From Serratia sp. M24T3 (GTDB lineage Bacteria > Pseudomonadota > Gammaproteobacteria > Enterobacterales > Enterobacteriaceae), in the NCBI RefSeq assembly GCF_000257645.1, contig NZ_AJHJ01000004.1, positions 124,001 through 188,000 of the forward strand: DNA of 64,000 bases, in the 5' to 3' direction. Position numbers and translations under genes: made by a program. The notes under the pieces are model-generated. The model was given only the letters and a program-made list of their open reading frames with translations, searched no databases and was not told where the DNA came from. Of this stretch, positions 28,137 to 36,648 are shown one piece after another. Every line of letters begins with the position of its first letter. The stretch's first letter is position 1.

Positions 28137-29081
28137 ATGTCAAAGTTGTCTACTTCAGAATTACGCGGCTACCAGCAAATTTGTGGTCAAAATGGTGCCA
28201 TGCTGGTTATCGCCTGCGACCAACGTGGTGGCATGCGCACTCTGCTTGCCAGCGATCCTCAGCAGCAAGCTTCTATTTCCGAAAAACAGCTCGGCCTGAT
28301 CAAAGCCGACATCACGCAGTATCTGGCCAGCAAAGCCTCGTGCGTTCTGGTTGACCCGATTTGCGCCGTCCCACAACTGGTTGATGATGGCATTATTGCC
28401 CGTGATACCGCGTTGCTAATCGGGCTGGATGCCTCGGGGTGGGATAACTCTCCAGAAGGTTATCGCCTTTCACGTCTGGCTAAAGACGTTGATGCGCGCC
28501 GCGTGCGTGAACTGGGTGCCACCGGCGGCAAAATCATGGTTTACCTGCGTTCAGACAAGCCCGAAGCCAATCGCCATAATATTGAAATCTTGCATAAGTG
28601 CGTGGAGGATTTTGCCAAGGAAGATTTATTACTGGTGGTGGAGTTTCTGACTTATAAACTGGATAGCGAAAGCGACGAAGAATATAAAGCCAAAGTGCCG
28701 GAGCTGATTTATGGCGGGACAAAAATCTGCCTCGATGCGGGTTCTAAAGTGCTGAAACTGCCTTATCCGGGTTCTAAACAGGCTTGCGCAGCTATCACCG
28801 AGCTTGCCGGAGACGTGCCTTGGGCGGTACTGTCAGCAGGTGTTGACCACACAACTTTCCTGAAACAGGTGGAAGATGCAATGAGCACTGGCGCATCTGG
28901 CGTGATTGCCGGGCGCTCGCTGTGGAAAGACTGTATCTCTCTGGATCACGATATTACCAGGAACAAGCTGGAAACAGTGGCGGTTCCTCGTTTGAAAGAG
29001 CTGCAAGCCGTGATTCAGAAATATTATAAAGCCGCCCACAAGGGTAAAAACGCATCAACCGAACAGGTGGAACATGTCTGA
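28137..29081 (+). CDS. Class I aldolase, LacD/YihT family
   Basis: This 314-residue protein belongs to the aldolase family of tagatose-1,6-bisphosphate aldolase (LacD) and sulfofructose-phosphate aldolase (YihT). Family marks are MLVIACDQRGGMRTLL near the N-terminus, K207 in SKVLKLPYPGSK as the probable Schiff-base lysine, AVLSAGVDHTTFLKQVEDAM and GASGVIAGRSLWKD (phosphate binding). The ATG at 28137 follows AAAGGAGAG; the open frame extends 80 codons upstream without support. It is the first gene of an operon that continues with a kinase and a PTS, so its substrate is probably a phosphorylated keto-sugar. Confidence 0.85.
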   Translation: MSKLSTSELRGYQQICGQNGAMLVIACDQRGGMRTLLASDPQQQASISEKQLGLIKADITQYLASKASCVLVDPICAVPQLVDDGIIARDTALLIGLDASGWDNSPEGYRLSRLAKDVDARRVRELGATGGKIMVYLRSDKPEANRHNIEILHKCVEDFAKEDLLLVVEFLTYKLDSESDEEYKAKVPELIYGGTKICLDAGSKVLKLPYPGSKQACAAITELAGDVPWAVLSAGVDHTTFLKQVEDAMSTGASGVIAGRSLWKDCISLDHDITRNKLETVAVPRLKELQAVIQKYYKAAHKGKNASTEQVEHV

Positions 29082-29652
29082 TAACAGAGACGTTTTTAAC
29101 GACGAAACGCTGGCCAAACCGGGAAAACGGGTCATTCTGGTCAACGGGATACCTGCTTCTGGTAAAAGCAGCCTCGCCGTTGAACTCTCTGCTAAAACCG
29201 GTTGGTTACAGCTGTCGCTGGATGGTATTAAAAACCCGTTTTTGCAACGGCTTGAAGGCGTCGATCGCGCTTTTAATCGTAAACTGGGACAGGCCAGCTA
29301 TCAGGTGATTTGGTCTATTATCGCCGATGCGCCGCAAGGTAGTACTTTTATTGTTGATGCCTGGTTTGGTTTTCAGCCAAAAGAGGTGTTGACAGAATAT
29401 CTGACTCAGGCGGGTATTACGCAGGTGCTGGAAATATGGTGTCAGGTTTCACCGGCAACCGCAGCAGCACGTTACGAAGCCAGATTGGGAGAACGTCTTC
29501 CCGGCCATTTAGGCGCGGAATATATTCCTGAATTAAAAGTGCTGGCGAAAAAAGCGCAGCCGATGGAATTAGGTCCGGTATATTATTCCGATCAGGAAAT
29601 CCCGGTAGATATTAATGCCATTAAACTTTGGGCTGAAGATGTGATGAAATAG
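29074..29652 (+). CDS. P-loop kinase (chloramphenicol phosphotransferase / zeta-toxin-like fold)
   Basis: This 192-residue protein has a Walker A motif at residues 25-33 (GIPASGKSS), the segment LQLSLDGIKNPFLQ behind it, and WCQVSPATAAARYEARLGER, resembling small-molecule kinases of the CPT/zeta group. It overlaps the aldolase gene by 8 bases, so translation is coupled. In the tagatose-6-phosphate pathway a kinase (LacC, PfkB family) makes the bisphosphate for LacD; here a kinase of a different fold is in that position. The substrate is unknown. Confidence 0.75.
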   Translation: MSDNRDVFNDETLAKPGKRVILVNGIPASGKSSLAVELSAKTGWLQLSLDGIKNPFLQRLEGVDRAFNRKLGQASYQVIWSIIADAPQGSTFIVDAWFGFQPKEVLTEYLTQAGITQVLEIWCQVSPATAAARYEARLGERLPGHLGAEYIPELKVLAKKAQPMELGPVYYSDQEIPVDINAIKLWAEDVMK

Positions 29653-29915
29653 CTTGATGGCAGTCTGATATTAATTAACTGTGTTTTAGCGTAGTTCTTG
29701 CGTTAATTTTGAAATGGTTGCCTTAAATTAAATTTGGCAATTGTCGAACGCCTGTGTCATTTATTAGTTAAGAAAGTCATTATTATTATTTTTGCATCGT
29801 TGATAAATAGGAAAGGGTAGATCACAGTTTTCATTTAAAATTAATATGATACTGAGAAAAGCCAATTTTTATTTTAATGGAATGATCTTTTATAAAGAGA
29901 TCTTGAAGAGGCAAT

Positions 29916-30359
29916 ATGTTAACCGACTGGATTAATGAAAGTAATATTAGCATCGTTGAACATACAGATGGCTGGCAAAGTGCCGTTGCTCTGGCTGTAC
30001 AGCCGCTGATTGATAATGGCGCGGTAGAACCCCGTTATCTTCAAGCTATTTATGATATGCACCGTGAAATAGGTCCTTATTATGTTCTGGGAGAAGGCAT
30101 TGCCATGCCGCATGCCAGACCAGAAGAGGGCGTGAATCGTACAGCATTATCTCTGGTTATCGTTCCTGATGGCGTAGAGTTTCATAGTGAAGATAACGAT
30201 CCGGTTTATATTATTTTCGCGCTAGCGGCTATCGACAGTAATTCACATATCGAAATGATCGCCAGCCTCTCCAATCTTTTTTGCGACGATGAAGTCGTAG
30301 AAAAATTAAGAGGTTGCCAGAGCAGGCAGGAGGTATTGCAGGCCATTCGAGAATACTAA
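29916..30359 (+). CDS. PTS EIIA component, ascorbate (UlaC/SgaA) type
   Basis: This 147-residue PTS EIIA domain of the mannitol-fructose/ascorbate class has the phospho-accepting histidine H66 in GIAMPHARPEEGVN. VEPRYLQAIYDMHREIGPYYVL and EDNDPVYIIFALAAIDSNSH closely follow UlaC. It is encoded separately from EIIB and EIIC, as in the ula system. A 263-base gap before it may carry an internal promoter. Confidence 0.9.
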   Translation: MLTDWINESNISIVEHTDGWQSAVALAVQPLIDNGAVEPRYLQAIYDMHREIGPYYVLGEGIAMPHARPEEGVNRTALSLVIVPDGVEFHSEDNDPVYIIFALAAIDSNSHIEMIASLSNLFCDDEVVEKLRGCQSRQEVLQAIREY

Positions 30360-30473
30360 AATCTCTTAATATCAGTTCGATGAAGTGTAAGCCCCTGCGA
30401 TGCATCTATATTAGGTGAGCAAAGGGGTATCCGAAGTGTGTCTTATCAATTAACGATCACCTAAGGAACACCT

Positions 30474-30776
30474 ATGAAAAAGTTATCTATTTTGGCAGTG
30501 TGTGGCGCAGGTCTTGGCAGCAGCTTCGCCTGCGAAATGAGCATTGAAGCCGCATTGAAAGATCTGGGCATCGACGCCGAGCTGTCTCACTGTGATATTT
30601 CCAGCGCTACATCAACCCGTGCCGATATTATTTTTACCGGCGAAAATTTCCGTTCACAGTTTGCTCACTACAATATCAGTGCGACCGTTATTTACTTGAA
30701 GCGTCTGGTCGATAAAAACGAGATTAAAGAAAAGCTCACGCCAGTACTGCAAGAAATGGGTCTAATGGCGTACTAA
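30474..30776 (+). CDS. PTS EIIB component, ascorbate (UlaB) type
   Basis: This 100-residue EIIB begins MKKLSILAVCGAGLGSSFAC. C10 in the CGAGLGSS loop is the phospho-accepting cysteine of the lactose/ascorbate-type EIIB fold. It receives phosphate from the EIIA above and passes it to the sugar at EIIC. It lies 114 bases after EIIA and 90 bases before EIIC. Confidence 0.9.
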   Translation: MKKLSILAVCGAGLGSSFACEMSIEAALKDLGIDAELSHCDISSATSTRADIIFTGENFRSQFAHYNISATVIYLKRLVDKNEIKEKLTPVLQEMGLMAY

Positions 30777-30866
30777 TACTAAATATAAAATAGATTGATA
30801 AAAATAAAGTTATAAATACATCTTACCCAATAGCTCGATCAACGTGAACTCTACAGGGGACTTAAT

Positions 30867-32132
30867 ATGTCTTTCCTTCATTTTATTGTAAACGACGTAC
30901 TCGGCCAGGCGTCAATTTTAATATCCCTGATTGCTATGATCGGGCTGATTGCTCTTAGAAAAAGTCCGGGCCAGATAATTACTGGTACTTTAAAAACTTT
31001 GCTGGGTTTTCTGGTCTTACTGTCCGGTGCCAGCATTATTGTGGCGACGTTAACCTTCCTTGGTGAGATATTCCAGAAAGGCTTCCACATGCGCGGCATC
31101 GTCACCGATGTCGGGTCAATTGCGGGTATTGCACAGCAAACATTAGGACGCGAAACTGCATTAATCATGGTGCTGGCATTTATTGTTAATATCCTGATTG
31201 CCCGCTTCACGCGCTTTAAGTATATATTCCTCACAGGACAGGCCTCATTGTGGATGGCAACTGTCTGCTCGGTCATTGGTTACATGGGCGGCCTGCGCGG
31301 CACAGAGCTTATCCTGACTGGTGGAGTGATTGCCGGGGTGATGGCGGTGGGTATGCCGGTTCTGGCACAGCCGATTGTGCGCAAAATTACTGGCTCGGAC
31401 GACTTTGCGCTCGGCCATTTCTGTACCATCGGCTATATCATTCAGGCCGGTGTGGCGAAAATAACCGGCGATGTCAGTAAAAGTACCGAAGATCTCGAAT
31501 TGCCACAGGCGCTGTCATTCTTGCAGGATACCTATCTGTCGATGATGGTGGTGATGATCCCTATTTATCTGATCCCTGCCGCCGTGGCAGGTCCTGAGGT
31601 GATTGCCCCTTACGCCAACAGCGTTAACTATTTGGTTTATGCCTTCCTGCAATCGATCCAGTTTGTGGTCGGGGTTTATGTGCTGTTGGCCGGCGTGCGA
31701 CTGTTACTGGCAGAAATCGTGCCGGCGTTCCGTGGGATTGCGCTGCGCATCGTGCCAAACGCTATTCCGGCTCTTGATTGCCCGGTGTTGTTCCCTTACG
31801 CCCCAAACGCGGTAATCATCGGCTTTATCTCTACCACCATCGGCTCGATTATTGGCATGTTCCTGTTCCCAACCATTGGGTTGGCAATGATTTTACCAGG
31901 CATGCTGACCAATTTCTTTGCCGGTGGCACTGCCGGGATATTCGGTAATGCCGTCGGCGGCCGTCGTGGCGCGATAATTGGCGGCATTTTCCATGGCCTG
32001 TTTATTACTCTGTTGCCTGCACTGTTGCTGCCGCTACTCGGTAAATTTGGTTTATCCAACGTGACCTTCAGCGACTCGGACGTGATTAGTGTCGGGCTGG
32101 TATTTGGTCACATCCTTAACTTCTTCCACTAG
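30867..32132 (+). CDS. PTS EIIC component, ascorbate (UlaA) type membrane transporter
   Basis: This 421-residue polytopic membrane protein of the UlaA/SgaT family shows characteristic glycine-rich segments (GVIAGVMAVGMPVLAQP, LGHFCTIGYIIQAG, FFAGGTAGIFGNAVGGRRGA) and about ten hydrophobic stretches. It is somewhat shorter than E. coli UlaA (465). It translocates a sugar coupled to phosphorylation by EIIB. The absence of ula-type downstream enzymes and the presence of an aldolase mean ascorbate is not the obvious substrate. Confidence 0.9.
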   Translation: MSFLHFIVNDVLGQASILISLIAMIGLIALRKSPGQIITGTLKTLLGFLVLLSGASIIVATLTFLGEIFQKGFHMRGIVTDVGSIAGIAQQTLGRETALIMVLAFIVNILIARFTRFKYIFLTGQASLWMATVCSVIGYMGGLRGTELILTGGVIAGVMAVGMPVLAQPIVRKITGSDDFALGHFCTIGYIIQAGVAKITGDVSKSTEDLELPQALSFLQDTYLSMMVVMIPIYLIPAAVAGPEVIAPYANSVNYLVYAFLQSIQFVVGVYVLLAGVRLLLAEIVPAFRGIALRIVPNAIPALDCPVLFPYAPNAVIIGFISTTIGSIIGMFLFPTIGLAMILPGMLTNFFAGGTAGIFGNAVGGRRGAIIGGIFHGLFITLLPALLLPLLGKFGLSNVTFSDSDVISVGLVFGHILNFFH

Positions 32133-32149
32133 GTTCAGCGGAGGCTGAT

Positions 32150-32455
32150 ATGACAACTGAAATCGACGCCATTCTGGCAAAAAACCTGGCCCCGGCCGAC
32201 TGCGCCAAAGCTTTGAACGAGTTAGGCAAAGGCTATGCGGAACAGCAGGATATCGACACGGCTATCGTCTGTTGGGAAAAAAGCATGGCGTGCTACGGCA
32301 AGCCCGGATTCGCTCAGGCACAGCTGATGAAAGCCTACAATGCCAAACGACGCGAATGCTCGCAGGCGGGTGACGGCAACGGGCTGGAACTGTACTCAAA
32401 TAAAATCGATGGCCTGATGCAGCAAAGCAAAGATGCGATCCGTTACGGCTTTTAA
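32150..32455 (+). CDS. Small helical protein of unknown function, last gene of the PTS operon
   Basis: This 101-residue protein is not recognised. It is predicted all-helical, with ALNELGKGYAEQQDIDTAIVCWEKSMACYG giving a tetratricopeptide-like impression (one repeat), and a basic-polar C-terminal half. It starts 17 bases after the EIIC stop with a GGAGG-type ribosome site (AGCGGAGGCTGAT), and a terminator follows, so it is the last gene of the operon. A role in the same pathway or in regulating the transporter is inference only. Confidence 0.75.
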   Translation: MTTEIDAILAKNLAPADCAKALNELGKGYAEQQDIDTAIVCWEKSMACYGKPGFAQAQLMKAYNAKRRECSQAGDGNGLELYSNKIDGLMQQSKDAIRYGF

Positions 32456-32503
32456 GGATTACGCTCCGGAAGATAAGGATTTTTAAGGCTAGTATTAAGG
32501 ATA

Positions 32504-32540
32504 AAGAAGGCCAGTAACCTCGCGGTGCTGGTCTTTTTCT
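32504..32540 (+). terminator. Terminator of the PTS operon
   Basis: AAGGCCAG pairs with CTGGTCTT (one G-U pair) and is followed by TTTTT CTTT. It lies about 50 bases after the last gene. Confidence 0.8.
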
Positions 32541-32602
32541 TTAATCTTTAACAGATAGCTTTTATGATGATGGTTACATTTTGAACGTCACGAGAGGGAC
32601 CT

Positions 32603-33430
32603 ATGTCAGATAAAACCAACGCAGTAAAACTCATTGCCGTGGATATGGACGGTACATTTCTTGATGATCAAAAAAAGTACAATAAAACGAAATTTCTTGC
32701 CCAGTATCAGCAGTTGAAAGAGCAGGGGATCAAGTTCGTGGTTGCCAGCGGTAATCAGTACTATCAGTTGAAATCTTTCTTCCTTGAAATTGCCGCCGAG
32801 ATTGCGTTTGTTGCTGAAAACGGTGCCTATGTCGTTAATGAGGGCGAGGATTTTTCAGTTGCGGAGCTGAGTGCGGATTCAATAGCGAAAATTTTGCAAT
32901 TTATTGCCGCGACGCCGGGCCTCAATACCGTGGTGTGCGGCCAACACAGCGCCTATATCCTGTCGTCGCAGCCGGATGCTTTTTATCAGAAGATGAAAAA
33001 TTACTACCATCGTCTGAAAAAAATCGACAGTTATCAGGAAATCGACGACAAAATCTTTAAATTCGCCACCAATATTGATGACGACCATTTGCAGAATTTT
33101 ATGACCTCCCTTGATAAAGCGCTGGGTCATATCATCACGCCAGTATCCAGCGGGCACGGCTCTGCGGACCTGATTATTCCTGGCCGTCACAAAGCTAACG
33201 GATTACGGATGCTGCAAAAAATCTGGAACATTGAGGATGCCCAGGTTGTGACTTTCGGCGACGGCGGCAATGATGTAGAAATGCTCAAACAGGCCGGATT
33301 TGGTTTTGCGATGGCTAACGGCATGCCCGTAGCCAAAGCGGCTGCGAACTATGCCACCGTGTCGAATAATGAAGAAGGAGTATTGAAAATCATCGACAAA
33401 GTGTTGGCTCAGGAAGCTCCGTTTAACTGA
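32603..33430 (+). CDS. HAD superfamily (Cof-type) phosphatase, YbiV/YbjI-like
   Basis: This 275-residue Cof-type sugar-phosphate phosphatase has motif I VDMDGTFLDD (nucleophile and general acid Asp), motif II VVASGNQYYQL, the motif III lysine in GRHKANGLRML and motif IV TFGDGGNDVEML. It is about equally like E. coli YbiV and YbjI (flavin- or sugar-phosphate phosphatases), so no symbol is given. It is a single gene with a ribosome site GAGAGGGACC, downstream of the PTS terminator. Confidence 0.9.
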   Translation: MSDKTNAVKLIAVDMDGTFLDDQKKYNKTKFLAQYQQLKEQGIKFVVASGNQYYQLKSFFLEIAAEIAFVAENGAYVVNEGEDFSVAELSADSIAKILQFIAATPGLNTVVCGQHSAYILSSQPDAFYQKMKNYYHRLKKIDSYQEIDDKIFKFATNIDDDHLQNFMTSLDKALGHIITPVSSGHGSADLIIPGRHKANGLRMLQKIWNIEDAQVVTFGDGGNDVEMLKQAGFGFAMANGMPVAKAAANYATVSNNEEGVLKIIDKVLAQEAPFN

Positions 33431-33466
33431 TCCGCCTGAAAAAGCTTATCAAGCGATTTCTGGAGT

Positions 33467-33613
33467 TTAGTTGTTGCACTGGCTGGTGATGGCGTCTTGC
33501 CCGTGCGGGCACACATTGTTGCTGGTCGGGATAATCCTGAACAGGGATTCCGCTGCTCCGGAGCCGCACCCGGTAAGTAACAGCAGACTTAACATCAAGA
33601 TAGTCAGTTTCAT
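33467..33613 (-). CDS. Small lipoprotein (48 residues)
   Basis: A short open frame on the minus strand encodes MKLTILMLSLLLLTGCGSGA and 28 further residues ending in SQCNN. The N-terminus is a clear lipoprotein signal peptide with lipobox LLTGC (C16). The mature part is about 33 residues and contains two more cysteines (C35, C46), which could form a disulfide. The ribosome site is weak (CTGGAA). It is convergent with the HAD phosphatase gene. Function unknown. Confidence 0.65.
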   Translation of the reverse strand: MKLTILMLSLLLLTGCGSGAAESLFRIIPTSNNVCPHGQDAITSQCNN

Positions 33614-33773
33614 TAAAATTCCAGTGAAGACACAGGGTGACAGCGCACGGGAAGCCCATGCCAGTTCAGCATAACCGATATCTTAGCGGTAAAATGTGAT
33701 TCTTTCGTGTAGTTGTGTTAACGATCCTGTCAATTTGCGGCCGGGAATTCATTGACCCTGGCCGCATTTATTT

Positions 33774-35531
33774 TCACCTTGTTGCGTTTTGCGGCTCGGC
33801 AGCTTCCAGGACCGCGTTTTTCTGAATGCTGCTTTGGTGAATACCTATATATCTCTCGAATTTTGCCGGTTTCAGCATCGACAAATCAACCAGCACCAGC
33901 CCGTCAATACAGTTATTGAACGCCGGGTCACAGCCAAAATCGATAAACTGTACGCCACCAGTTTCACAAAGTTCAGAATACTGCTTATAAAGTGGTGGAA
34001 TACTGCATCCAAAATTCGCTAACAGGTGTTTGAGACGTTGCAGGTCCTGTGCGTAATTATCGCCACTGAACTGGGCCAGTACTTCGGGCAATGAGGCAGG
34101 ATAGGGGCGCCGAGAGGTTGCCAATGGCAGAGTCGGGCCGAAATACAAACGATAAAAGGCAATCAGCAGATCGCGCGCCGCGAGCGGCAAACCACCGGAA
34201 ATCGATACCGGCCCGAAGAGATAACGATACTGCGGATATTTCGCCAGATAGGCTCCGATGCCCAACCACAGATAATCCAGACCGCGTTTACCCCAGTACG
34301 CGGGTTGAATAAAGCTGCGACCAAGCTCGATCCCCTGTTCAAGGATGGGGTCCATCTGGTGACCATAATTGAACAGACTTTGGCTGTAGATCCCGCTGAT
34401 ATTATTTTTCTCAAGCTGTTCGGCGGTGGGAATAAAGCGATAAGCGCCGATAATTTCCAGCGCCTGTGGATCCCAAAGCACCAGGTGATAATAGTCGTCG
34501 TCGTAGCTGTCCAAATCACGTCTGCGGCCGCTGCCCTCGGCCACGGCGCGGAAGGCGATTTCACGCAGCCTGCCAAGTTCGCGCAGGATCGGCACGTAAT
34601 CCTCTCCGTTGCGGCGATAAAGGTAAATCTGTTTGCCGTCGGGGGTTTGGCCGAGCAGCTCGGTGGCTTCCAGCGCATGCTTGAGCACGGCGCGATCTTC
34701 CGCGCGAGCAATCGCCGATTCGGTGCGAAACAGCCCGCTTTTACCCTGCCCGAGACGATAAACATGTTTACGGAAACGCGCCGCCAGATCCTTTGCCCGC
34801 GAGTGGCCGTCATGCCAGCTGTCGTAGGGAATACGCGCGCCAATCTGCAATTTTAAGGTGCTGCCGCGATGGCCGAACATCTCATGCACCAGCAGCAGAG
34901 ACGAAATTGGTTTGTAAATCATCGAGCTAAGATAAAACAACGCGCTGTTGTTACCGCTAATATGCACCGGCACAATGGCGGCGCGGGTTCTGGCCGCCAG
35001 TTTGATAAAGCCGGTATGCCAGCGACCGTCGCGCACGCCCTTGGAGGTAATGCGAGACACCTCTCCGGCAGGGAAAATAATCAATACGCCCTGATTTTCA
35101 AGGTGTTCCTGCATCATTGAAACCTGAGCGCGCGCGGTACGGTGACTCATATTATCGACCGGGATCATCAGGCTGCTCAGCGATTCAATCTGCGAAAGCA
35201 GGCGGTTAGCCATCACTTTTACGTCTGAGCGAACCGAGGCGACAGCGCTGAGCAGGGCCAGCCCTTCAAGGGTGCCAATAGGATGGTTGGCGACAATTAC
35301 CACTGGGCCATAGCTGGGGATTTGTTCGAGGCAGCGATCGGAGAGTTCACAACGGATTTGAAAGTAGTCGAGGATCTGCTCGACCATATCAACGCCTTTT
35401 AAGTGGCGGTTGTTGTCGGCGAGCTGCTGAAATTCTTTCTCGCGGAACAGCTGTTTCAACAGATTGAGCTGCCAGGAAGGGGTTTTACGTCTCGGTGCCA
35501 GATCCTGAAGTACGTTGTCCATGCTGAACAT
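33774..35531 (-). CDS. Two-domain acyltransferase: PlsC-like plus OlsB/GNAT-like (OlsF-type)
   Basis: This 585-residue protein joins two acyltransferase halves. The N-terminal half has the lysophospholipid acyltransferase signature around H83 (VIVANHPIGTLEGLAL) and the FPAGEVSRI block. The C-terminal half (from about residue 270) resembles OlsB/hemolysin-type acyl-ACP N-acyltransferases (EIIGAYRFIPTAEQL, ELGRSFIQPAYWGKRGLDYLWLGIGAYL, VSISGGLPLAARDLL). That architecture is known from OlsF, the bifunctional enzyme for ornithine lipids in Serratia and Flavobacterium. It starts at the ATG at 35531 behind GGAGGA. It stands alone, so assignment to ornithine lipid synthesis rests on domain order only. 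Confidence 0.8.
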   Translation of the reverse strand: MFSMDNVLQDLAPRRKTPSWQLNLLKQLFREKEFQQLADNNRHLKGVDMVEQILDYFQIRCELSDRCLEQIPSYGPVVIVANHPIGTLEGLALLSAVASVRSDVKVMANRLLSQIESLSSLMIPVDNMSHRTARAQVSMMQEHLENQGVLIIFPAGEVSRITSKGVRDGRWHTGFIKLAARTRAAIVPVHISGNNSALFYLSSMIYKPISSLLLVHEMFGHRGSTLKLQIGARIPYDSWHDGHSRAKDLAARFRKHVYRLGQGKSGLFRTESAIARAEDRAVLKHALEATELLGQTPDGKQIYLYRRNGEDYVPILRELGRLREIAFRAVAEGSGRRRDLDSYDDDYYHLVLWDPQALEIIGAYRFIPTAEQLEKNNISGIYSQSLFNYGHQMDPILEQGIELGRSFIQPAYWGKRGLDYLWLGIGAYLAKYPQYRYLFGPVSISGGLPLAARDLLIAFYRLYFGPTLPLATSRRPYPASLPEVLAQFSGDNYAQDLQRLKHLLANFGCSIPPLYKQYSELCETGGVQFIDFGCDPAFNNCIDGLVLVDLSMLKPAKFERYIGIHQSSIQKNAVLEAAEPQNATR

Positions 35532-35616
35532 AGAATGTCCTCCGGTTTAATTAATTTTACCTTAGGACATAACAATGACGTTTCTATTTCAGGCCTGTGA
35601 CGGTATCGGGAATTCG

Positions 35617-36525
35617 TCAGCGAGTGGAGTAAATTTTAGCGAAACCGGCGAAATTTTTCAGGTGTTCGATCCACCATTTTGCCGCGTTGCCGCTGGCATT
35701 CTCATTCCACGCCAGATAAGCCATGTCCTGATAACATTCGGCATCCAGTACTTTCTCAACCAATTCGCCGGATTGTAGATAGGGTTCGGCCATATAACGA
35801 GGAAGGTAACCGCAGCCAAGTCCTGCGAGCTGCGCGTTGAGCTTGCCGTTAAAATCCGCCACCGTTAATAGTTTTTGGCGGTCTAAAATACGCAAGTCTG
35901 CGCCAGTGCTATGCTTTGAAGAATCTTGTATCACCACGGCGCGATACTGGCGTATTTTCTCTCTTTCCAGCGGCTCCGGGACCTCTGCGAGAGGGTGCCC
36001 GGGCGAGATGGCGAAGGCGTATTCCAGCCAGCCCAGCGGAGTACAGCCGATGCCGCCGCGAGTCACCGGTTCGCGCACCGCGCCAATAATAATGTCGGCG
36101 CGATGATACAACAGCGCCTCCCAGGTTCCAGCCAGTACTTCGTGGGTGAAATGCAGCTGAGTATGCTGATGCTGCTCGTAAAACAGTTCAATTAATGGAT
36201 TCAAAATGGACAGCGGAACGGAAGCATCGAGCGCCAGCGTCAGATTACTTTCCCAGCCACTTTCGACGTATTGCGCCTCTTGTTCCAACTCGCTCACTGC
36301 CTGAAGCAAAACTCGACCTTTATCCAGCATCAGTTTTCCGGTGCTGGTAAAAGTGGCGCGATGCCCGGAGCGGTCGAGCAGTTTAATGTTTAAATCGCTT
36401 TCCATTTTTTGAATCGTATAGCTCAGGGCGGATGGCGTTTTAAACAGAGTGGCCGCCGCCGCCGCAAACGAGCCATGGCGTTCCAGCGCGTCCAGTATTA
36501 GCAGGGCTTCAAGGCTTAATTTCAT
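35617..36525 (-). CDS. LysR family transcriptional regulator (YhaJ-like subgroup)
   Basis: This 302-residue protein starts MKLSLEALLILDALERHGSFAAAAATLFKTPSALSYTIQKME, a LysR helix-turn-helix close in style to E. coli YhaJ (GSFAAAADEL.. PSALSYTMQKLE), followed by a typical effector domain (VLAGTWEALLYHRADIIIGA). The start is placed at 36525, behind GGGGAA; the open frame runs 10 codons further. It is divergent from the monooxygenase-amidohydrolase pair and is their likely regulator. Confidence 0.87.
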   Translation of the reverse strand: MKLSLEALLILDALERHGSFAAAAATLFKTPSALSYTIQKMESDLNIKLLDRSGHRATFTSTGKLMLDKGRVLLQAVSELEQEAQYVESGWESNLTLALDASVPLSILNPLIELFYEQHQHTQLHFTHEVLAGTWEALLYHRADIIIGAVREPVTRGGIGCTPLGWLEYAFAISPGHPLAEVPEPLEREKIRQYRAVVIQDSSKHSTGADLRILDRQKLLTVADFNGKLNAQLAGLGCGYLPRYMAEPYLQSGELVEKVLDAECYQDMAYLAWNENASGNAAKWWIEHLKNFAGFAKIYSTR

Positions 36526-36648
36526 TTGCGGTTCCCCAAAAATATTCAACAACATCTCAAAAACTTTAAGCTATCAGTAACCCGAGGATTTGCCTATTGT
36601 TTCAACAACAGCTTTAAGGCCGATAACCCGTCTCCGAGGGAAGATAAC

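Noticed and set aside
34163-34843. A 226-codon minus-strand frame inside the OlsF-type gene.
   Set aside because: Same strand, other frame of a protein with clear acyltransferase motifs; composition is that of a frame-shifted reading.
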